Position numbers and translations under genes: made by a program. Below the pieces are notes generated by a model. It was not told where the DNA came from and searched no databases. It worked only from the letters and a program-made list of their open reading frames with translations. Positions 6,348 through 12,076 of a DNA stretch of 13,909 nt are shown here, in pieces. Source of the DNA: JBEPVZ01 sp041690695 (GTDB lineage Bacteria > Patescibacteriota > Microgenomatia > Daviesbacterales > UBA10151). Positions within the stretch are counted from its first letter, which is position 1. Every line of letters starts with the position of its first letter. The DNA lies in contig JBEPVZ010000026.1 of NCBI GenBank assembly GCA_041690695.1, positions 1-13,909 of the forward strand, given 5' to 3'.

Positions 6348-6393
6348 AAAATTACCATCTACCACTTTCGACTCGCAATCGTCAAAATAAGTT

Positions 6394-8607
6394 ATGCACA
6401 AAATTATTACAAAAAAGATCGATCTGAATGGTCGAGAATTAAAACTTGAAACAGGTAAATTAGCACTTCAAGCTGACGCAGCCGTTTTAGTAACTTGGGG
6501 AGAGACAGTTCTTTTAGCAACCGTGGCGACCAAGCCAATGGTTCAAGATATCGGTTATTTTCCACTATCGGTTGAATACGTTGAAAAGTATTACGCCGGT
6601 GGACGAATTACCTCTCAAAAGTTTATTAAAAGAGAAGGTCGCCCAACCGATGCTTCAGTCTTATCAGGTCGAGCGATCGATCGCTCAATCCGACCGCTCT
6701 TTCCTAAAGATTTTCGAGATGAAGTCCAAGTTATTATTAGCGTTTTATCTTATGACGCTGAAAACGATCCAGCCTTACTCGGTTTAATTGGCGCCTCAGC
6801 GGCGTTATCAATCTCAAGTGTACCTTTCAATGGTCCGATTTCAATGACCGAGGTCACTTATAAAGATGGTCAATTTATGATCAATCCTAAGATGGCTGAC
6901 GTAGCGGGTTTTGATATGGACCTACTGGTTGCTGGTGGTAGCGAAAAAGTGGTCATGATCGAGGCTCAAGGTCGACAAGTTGCGGACGAGATCGTTTTTG
7001 AAGGTATTAAAAAAGGTTTTGAAGCTAATCAAGCTGTTGTCAGTTTAATTAATGATTTTGTTAAGGAGGCCGGTAAGACAAAGAAAGAATACACCCCGTT
7101 AGCCGAAGCGATTGAAGAAGCTTTGATGAAAGAGGCCAAAGGTTTTATTCACGAGCGAATCGAGAAAGCGTTATTTGATTCAGAACACCCATGGCATGAA
7201 GCGACCGGTGACATGATTAAGTCTGAGCTAGCTGTTAAATATGGTGAAGTTTTAACTCCTCAAATTGTTTCTGGGCTCTTTGACAAAGTTGCTAAAGAAT
7301 TAATGCATGAAACCGTTTTAAATCAAGGCAAGCGAGTTGATGGTCGAGCCATGGATGAGGTTCGTGAGCTTTATGCTGAAGCTGGTTTATTCCCTAGAAC
7401 GCATGGTTCAGCTTTATTCCAACGCGGGGATACTCAAGTTTTATCAATCGCAACTTTAGGTTCTCTTTCAGCCTCTCAAACCTTAGAAGGCATGGAAGGT
7501 GAGGCTAAAAAGAGATTAATGCATCACTATAATATGGCGATTAATCCGTTCTCGACTGGTGAACCTAAAAGACTAGGTTCTCCTAACCGCCGAGATATTG
7601 GTCATGGTAACTTAGTTGAGATTTCACTCCTTGGCGTTTTACCAACCGAAGAAGAGTTTCCTTATGCGATCCGAGTTGTTTCTGAAGTTTTAGCAGCCAA
7701 TGCCTCAACTTCTCAAGCTTCAGTTTGTGCCGCAAGCCTGGCAATGTTAAACGCCGGAGTCAATATTGAGCCTGTTGCCGGAATCGCCATGGGTCTCTTC
7801 TCTGAAGATAAAAAATTCCAGGTCATTACTGATATGCGAGCGGTTGAAGATTTTTATGGAGAGATGGATTTCAAAGTAGCTGGAACCAAAAAAGGTATTA
7901 CTGGAATTCAGATGGATACAAAGCTAATCGGTTTAACTTTTGAGATTATTGAAGAAGCACTTAAACAGGGTAAAAAAGCTCGTGAGGTTATTTTGGCTAA
8001 GATGGCTGAAGTTATGCCAAAAGCTGGACCAATGTCGCAATACGCTCCTAAGATCGAAGTTGTTAATATTAAGCCTGAGCAAATTGGAATGTTAATTGGA
8101 CCTGGTGGCAAGAATATTAATGGTATTATCGAACGAACTGGGGCATCAATTGATATTGAAGATGATGGCCGAGTTATGGTTTATTCAAACGATGCTGAAG
8201 CTATTGAAAAAGCTATCACCATTATTACGGGAATGTTTAAAGAATTTACAGTTGGGGAAGAGATGGATGGTAAGGTTGTTCGACTTGCTACTTTTGGAGC
8301 GTTTGTTGAACTGGCTCCAGGTAAAGATGGCTTAGTTCATGTTTCCCAGATGGCTGCTGGCCGGGTTGAAAAACCAGAAGATGTTGTCTCAGAAGGTCAA
8401 ACAGTTCACGTCCGAGTAACCGAAGTTGATTCAACAACTGGCAAGATCGGTTTATCAATGTTATTTGGAGCTGATATGAAGCCAGATAGTGAGCGCGGTC
8501 GAAGTGGTGGTGGTAGTCGAGGGTTTGGTGGGCCGAGAGATGATCGTCGACCAGGTGGAGATAGTCGTCCTAGCCGAGGTGGAACACGCGGACGATTCGG
8601 GAGATAA
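6394..8607 (+). CDS. pnp: Polyribonucleotide nucleotidyltransferase (PNPase) with RG-rich tail
   Basis: Phosphorolytic 3'-5' exoribonuclease that degrades mRNA and can also add tails; it works as a cytoplasmic homotrimer. At 737 residues it is near the usual length. Domain order: first RNase PH core (about 1-220, with FIKREGRP at 77-84), helical linker, second RNase PH core (about 310-545), KH with GPGG loop (569-572), S1 (about 621-690). The active-site acids D486 and D492 of the EDFYGEMDFK segment are present; the phosphate-binding serine motif reads NASTSQAS (436-443) instead of the common NGSSSMAS. Residues 699-737 form a Gly/Arg-rich tail with RGG-like repeats, a likely RNA- or protein-contact region. 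No Shine-Dalgarno sequence precedes the ATG; the leader instead holds a long hairpin. Its stop overlaps the next start by one base (TAATG). Confidence 0.97.
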   Translation: MHKIITKKIDLNGRELKLETGKLALQADAAVLVTWGETVLLATVATKPMVQDIGYFPLSVEYVEKYYAGGRITSQKFIKREGRPTDASVLSGRAIDRSIRPLFPKDFRDEVQVIISVLSYDAENDPALLGLIGASAALSISSVPFNGPISMTEVTYKDGQFMINPKMADVAGFDMDLLVAGGSEKVVMIEAQGRQVADEIVFEGIKKGFEANQAVVSLINDFVKEAGKTKKEYTPLAEAIEEALMKEAKGFIHERIEKALFDSEHPWHEATGDMIKSELAVKYGEVLTPQIVSGLFDKVAKELMHETVLNQGKRVDGRAMDEVRELYAEAGLFPRTHGSALFQRGDTQVLSIATLGSLSASQTLEGMEGEAKKRLMHHYNMAINPFSTGEPKRLGSPNRRDIGHGNLVEISLLGVLPTEEEFPYAIRVVSEVLAANASTSQASVCAASLAMLNAGVNIEPVAGIAMGLFSEDKKFQVITDMRAVEDFYGEMDFKVAGTKKGITGIQMDTKLIGLTFEIIEEALKQGKKAREVILAKMAEVMPKAGPMSQYAPKIEVVNIKPEQIGMLIGPGGKNINGIIERTGASIDIEDDGRVMVYSNDAEAIEKAITIITGMFKEFTVGEEMDGKVVRLATFGAFVELAPGKDGLVHVSQMAAGRVEKPEDVVSEGQTVHVRVTEVDSTTGKIGLSMLFGADMKPDSERGRSGGGSRGFGGPRDDRRPGGDSRPSRGGTRGRFGR

Positions 8608-9218
8608 TGGCTTTCAAAAAACAAAAATCTGTTTATCTTTTAGCTTTCTTAACAATTATCTTGATTGGCGTAGTCGCTGGAATAATCTATTTTCATCCCC
8701 AAGAGTTGTTATCGCGAAGTTATGCTGATTTAACGCTTTCGGATAATCAGCTGTCAGTTAAATTAACTATTACAAGTCCGGACCAAGCTATGTTTAATCA
8801 GTTTATGAGTAATTTAGGAGCCAACTCTGCTCCAACGGATTTTAGCCTTAACCTTGGTGATCAAACTAGCCAACAACTTAAAAATTATTTACCAACCTCA
8901 GTCAGAGTTTATCTGGTCGTTACTTCAAAAAGCTTAGCTTTTCAAAGCCAACAAAGTTCAGGTTTAGAGTCAAGCTTGCCTATTCAAAGCTATCACTATG
9001 CAACTAATTCGGCGGAAATGGATCTTCAAACAGATGGTAGTGGCCAAACTCATTTAGATATTTTAGATCCAAGTACTTTGATTGAATCTGCGACCAGTTC
9101 AGGCCAGCTCTATTTATCAAACCAGTTAGCCCCGTTGTTCCCAAGTCTTCAAAAAGTGAGTACAATAGAAATTGAGATTAATGGCGGTAGTTTAAAAGGA
9201 AGCATTAATCTTAAGTAG
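8607..9218 (+). CDS. Small membrane-anchored exported protein, unknown function
   Basis: I do not recognise a family. The 203-residue product has a short basic start (MAFKKQK) and one hydrophobic helix (about 9-28), without a lipobox cysteine, so it is probably an N-terminally anchored protein facing outside. The rest is Ser/Gln/Leu-rich with alternating polar and hydrophobic residues, suggesting beta structure; it contains no cysteine and no visible catalytic motif. Its ATG overlaps the pnp stop (TAATG), with GGAG 3 bases before it, so translation is probably coupled to pnp; this makes the start convincing. The next gene follows after 11 bases. Its place inside an RNA-decay operon could be chance packing, or it could help tether the neighbouring enzymes to the membrane, which is speculation. 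It resembles the 2320-3684 protein only in overall design. Confidence 0.75.
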   Translation: MAFKKQKSVYLLAFLTIILIGVVAGIIYFHPQELLSRSYADLTLSDNQLSVKLTITSPDQAMFNQFMSNLGANSAPTDFSLNLGDQTSQQLKNYLPTSVRVYLVVTSKSLAFQSQQSSGLESSLPIQSYHYATNSAEMDLQTDGSGQTHLDILDPSTLIESATSSGQLYLSNQLAPLFPSLQKVSTIEIEINGGSLKGSINLK

Positions 9219-9224
9219 TACTAC
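9215..9224. repeat. Perfect 10-bp palindrome before the Lon-like gene
   Basis: GTAGTACTAC is its own reverse complement. It covers the stop of the small membrane protein and lies 5 bases before the ATG at 9230, in the place of a ribosome binding site. It could be an operator, but a palindrome this short may well be chance. Confidence 0.25.
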
Positions 9225-9229
9225 AAATC

Positions 9230-10264
9230 ATGGATTCTGCCCACATTATTAAATTAAAACAAAAGATCTCTAGTCCGGATTTACCATCCGATATCCGTGA
9301 ACGCTTGAGCGATGATCTCGCCCGAGTTGAGATGACTTTAAAGAACCAGGGTTTTGCGCCGGAAGTTGAGCGCCATTTAGCTTATCTCCAATTTGTCAGC
9401 AGTCTGCCTTGGACTAAAGAAGCGGTGGATATTTTAGACTTAAAACGAGCTGAGCAAGTTTTAAACAAAAACCATTTTGGCTTGGATAATGTTAAAGAAC
9501 GAATTTTAGAATACATGTCGATTTTAATTTTAAATCGTCGTAAAAATCAGGTTGGTAAACAATCCGTTCTTGCATTTATTGGCTTGGTTGGATCTGGTAA
9601 AACCTCTCTGGCTTATTCAATTGCCGAAAGTTTGGGTCGGCCACTAATTCGGATCCCATTTGGAGGATTAGGTTCAGCCGCTCAGCTTCGTGGTGAGTCA
9701 CGAGTTTTGCCAGATGCTGAGCCAGGGATGCTTTTAAAAGCTTTAGCTCGGGCTCAAGTTAAAAATCCAGTTATCTTACTTGATGAACTTGATCGGGTGA
9801 CTGAGCATGCTAGAGCTGATATAATGGGTGTACTAGTTGAAATTTTGGATCCTGAGCAAAATATGGCCTTTTTAGACCATTATTTAGACTCTCCATTTGA
9901 TCTCTCCAAAGTTCTATTTATTGCTACAGCTAATAATGTTAATAACGTTGCGACGGCAGTTTTGGATCGGTTAGAACTAATTGAGATGCCGTTTTATACT
10001 GATCAGCAAAAAATTTCGATCGGTCGAGATTATCTTTTACCAGAAGAACTTATTTCAGCCGGTTTAGATAATAAAATTTTAACGATTGATCAGGCCGTTT
10101 GGCCGGAGATTGTCCGCCCACTCGGTTTTGATGGCGGAATTAGATCACTTAAGCGTAATATCGAAGCGTTAGTCAGGAGAGTGGCCAAGAGAGTTGTTTT
10201 AGGTGAGCAAGGTCCATTTATAGTTAATCAACAAAATATTAGTCAGTTTATGGAGGAAGCATGA
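9230..10264 (+). CDS. Lon-type AAA+ ATPase lacking the LON N-domain and the protease domain
   Basis: Clear homology to the central module of Lon: the helical lead-in ending in LQFVSSLPW (53-61), HFGLDNVKERILEY (82-95), Walker A GLVGSGKT (118-125), Walker B ILLDELD (182-188), the LDPEQN..F.DHYLD..FDLSKVLFIATAN block (206-235, sensor 1 N235), arginine finger in LDRLE (245-249) and sensor 2 in GGIRSLKR (302-309). Full-length Lon has about 800 residues; this protein has 344 and ends right after the alpha-helical lid, so the Ser-Lys protease is absent, as is the substrate-recruiting N-domain. The pore-loop region that reads RGHRRTYVGAMPG in Lon is RGESRVLPDAEPG (154-166), without the aromatic residue used to grip substrate. 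ATP binding and hydrolysis look intact, proteolysis impossible. The TGA stop overlaps the RNase J start (ATGA). No ribosome binding site is visible. A remodelling role is inferred. Confidence 0.88.
   Translation: MDSAHIIKLKQKISSPDLPSDIRERLSDDLARVEMTLKNQGFAPEVERHLAYLQFVSSLPWTKEAVDILDLKRAEQVLNKNHFGLDNVKERILEYMSILILNRRKNQVGKQSVLAFIGLVGSGKTSLAYSIAESLGRPLIRIPFGGLGSAAQLRGESRVLPDAEPGMLLKALARAQVKNPVILLDELDRVTEHARADIMGVLVEILDPEQNMAFLDHYLDSPFDLSKVLFIATANNVNNVATAVLDRLELIEMPFYTDQQKISIGRDYLLPEELISAGLDNKILTIDQAVWPEIVRPLGFDGGIRSLKRNIEALVRRVAKRVVLGEQGPFIVNQQNISQFMEEA
10252..10257 (+). promoter_or_regulatory. Strong Shine-Dalgarno sequence of the RNase J gene
   Basis: GGAGGA lies inside the last codons of the Lon-like gene, 3 bases before the ATG at 10261. 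It is the strongest ribosome binding site in the window and supports both this start and coupling through the ATGA overlap. Confidence 0.7.
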
Positions 10265-12057
10265 AAATAAGATCATTTAGACCAAAAAATAAAAATATCG
10301 TCCCGGTTGGAAATTATTCTCAACCCCAAAATCCTGGGCCCGTGAACTCTACTATCCCAGCTCGTCCTCAAGGTGTCGTTTCCCCCCTGCCTAAGCCAAC
10401 CGGTAAAGCGGTTCGCTTAGTTTCATTGGGTGGGGTCGGTAATGTCACCAAAAATATGTATGTCTACGAATACGAAGATGACATTATTATTATTGATTGT
10501 GGAGTTAGTTTTCCAGAAGAAGGCATGCTGGGAGTTGATCTAGTTATCCCTGATATTAGCTATCTGCGGGATAAAAAGTCCAAGATCCGGGGAATTATCG
10601 TCTCTCATGGCCATGAAGATCATATCGGAGCGCTGCCTTACCTTTGGCAAGAGTTAGATGTCCCAATTTATTCTCAAAAGTTAACTTGTGGCTTAATCAG
10701 AGCCAAATTTACAGAACATAAATTACCCAAAGATAAGATTCATGTTTTAAATATTAATGATCACATTAAGCTTGGAGCGTTTGATATTAGTTTTTATCGA
10801 GTGGCTCATTCAATTCCGGATGCAACTGGTGTCGTTATTGATACTCCGATTGGAACCTTAATTCACCAGTCTGATTTTAAAATGGACTGGACTCCGGTTA
10901 ACGGTCAAGTCACCGATATTGCAAAGGTGGCTGAAGTTAGCAAAAAAGGTGTCTTATTTATGACTGTCGACTCACTTCGAGTCGAACGAGCTGGTTTTAA
11001 CCCTTCCGAAAAACCTATTCAACAAACCTTTGAACGAATTGAAAAAAAGTCTCAAGGCAAGATCTTAATTACCATGACCTCATCAAATTTAACTCGAGTT
11101 CAGCAGGTTATTAATGTGGCTGTTGAATCGGGACGAAAATTAGCTCTAGTTGGTCGCTCTGTTGAATCGACTTTTCAAGTTGCCCAAGATTTAGGCTATA
11201 TTAATGTTCCTCCTGGTTTAGTGATTGCTCAAGAGGAGATCAGACGCTTCCCAGATAAAAAAATGATTATTCTAATTGCGGGTTCTCAAGGTCAGCCAGA
11301 ATCAGCGCTGTCTCGAGTTGCCAATCATGCCCATAAATATATTCAACTAAAAGCCTTAGATTGTGTGGTCGTTAGTGCTGATCCAATTCCTTTGAGCATG
11401 AATGCTCAGCTCGCGATGATTGATAATTTTGCAAAACAAAACATTGAAGTTTATTGGTCGGTAGTTGAGCCTAATTTGCATGTTGGTGGCCATGCGACCA
11501 AAGAGGAGATTATGATGATGCTTAATCTAGTTAAACCTAAATATGTTTTACCAATTGGGGGAAGTTTTAGACATATGTGGGCTTTTGCCAGGATGGTTGA
11601 GGAGTTAGGCTATGATAAAAATCAGGTAGTTTTACCTCAAGATGGCCAAGTTATCGAAATCAGCCAAAGTGGAGTCAGGATGGTTGGCCATATCGATCTT
11701 TATAACGTCTACGTCGATGGGTTAAGTGTTGGTGATGTTGGCAGTGTGGTTTTACGGGATCGTCAGACCATGGCTGAAGAAGGGATCGTGATCGTTCTTT
11801 TGCCGATTAATCAGCAAACTGGTAAGATAATCGGTGCGCCTGAAATTATCTCCAGAGGCTTTGTTTTTGAGAAGTCTTCTGAAGATTTACTGGACGCGGC
11901 GCTCGAGATTGTCAAAAGTTGTTTGACTGAACAGTCGGAAAGCGGTCCCCATGACAGTCGTTATCTTAGGCATCAAATTGAAGAAAATCTCGATAAATTC
12001 TTCTATCAAGAGATGAAAAGAAGACCAATGATAATCACTATTGTACAAGACCTATAG
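10261..12057 (+). CDS. rnj: Ribonuclease J (metallo-beta-lactamase/beta-CASP)
   Basis: RNase J is a cytoplasmic endonuclease and 5'-3' exonuclease central to mRNA decay and rRNA maturation in bacteria without RNase E. The zinc-binding set is complete: HGHEDH (116-121), H183 in AHSIPDA, D205 in SDFKMD and H411 in GGHA. The beta-CASP part includes GSQGQPESALSR (341-352) and the C-terminal domain runs to residue 598. The opening strand motif reads GGVGNVTKNM (57-66) where the family usually has GGxGEIGKN. Other departures are DSLRVER (237-243) for DSTNAER, and PIGGSFRHM (431-439) for PVHGEYRH, so one conserved histidine is missing; these may be lineage-typical. Residues 1-48 are a Pro- and Lys/Arg-rich extension that looks disordered. 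The start is fixed by a GGAGGA site and a 4-base overlap with the Lon-like gene. Confidence 0.94.
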   Translation: MKIRSFRPKNKNIVPVGNYSQPQNPGPVNSTIPARPQGVVSPLPKPTGKAVRLVSLGGVGNVTKNMYVYEYEDDIIIIDCGVSFPEEGMLGVDLVIPDISYLRDKKSKIRGIIVSHGHEDHIGALPYLWQELDVPIYSQKLTCGLIRAKFTEHKLPKDKIHVLNINDHIKLGAFDISFYRVAHSIPDATGVVIDTPIGTLIHQSDFKMDWTPVNGQVTDIAKVAEVSKKGVLFMTVDSLRVERAGFNPSEKPIQQTFERIEKKSQGKILITMTSSNLTRVQQVINVAVESGRKLALVGRSVESTFQVAQDLGYINVPPGLVIAQEEIRRFPDKKMIILIAGSQGQPESALSRVANHAHKYIQLKALDCVVVSADPIPLSMNAQLAMIDNFAKQNIEVYWSVVEPNLHVGGHATKEEIMMMLNLVKPKYVLPIGGSFRHMWAFARMVEELGYDKNQVVLPQDGQVIEISQSGVRMVGHIDLYNVYVDGLSVGDVGSVVLRDRQTMAEEGIVIVLLPINQQTGKIIGAPEIISRGFVFEKSSEDLLDAALEIVKSCLTEQSESGPHDSRYLRHQIEENLDKFFYQEMKRRPMIITIVQDL

Positions 12058-12070
12058 TATGTGGTAGGAT
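12041..12070 (+). promoter_or_regulatory. Candidate promoter of the ftsK gene
   Basis: TTGTAC (12041-12046), an 18-base spacer, then TAGGAT (12065-12070) preceded by TGG (12062-12064). The hexamer ends 6 bases before the ATG at 12077, so the transcript would start at the start codon. The reading is ambiguous: AGGA (12066-12069) is also a well-spaced Shine-Dalgarno sequence (7 bases from the ATG), in which case ftsK would simply be read from an upstream promoter. Confidence 0.35.
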
Positions 12071-12076
12071 AATAAT

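Noticed and set aside
8406..8624. Minus-strand Pro/Arg-rich open frame opposite the pnp 3' end
   Set aside because: Its composition is the antisense echo of the RG-rich codons of the PNPase tail; the + strand gene is certain.
10259..10266. UGA recoded as glycine or tryptophan
   Set aside because: TGA ends the Lon-like gene exactly at an ATGA overlap with a clear RNase J start and ribosome binding site. All tryptophans in the genes read here use TGG, so TGA is a stop.
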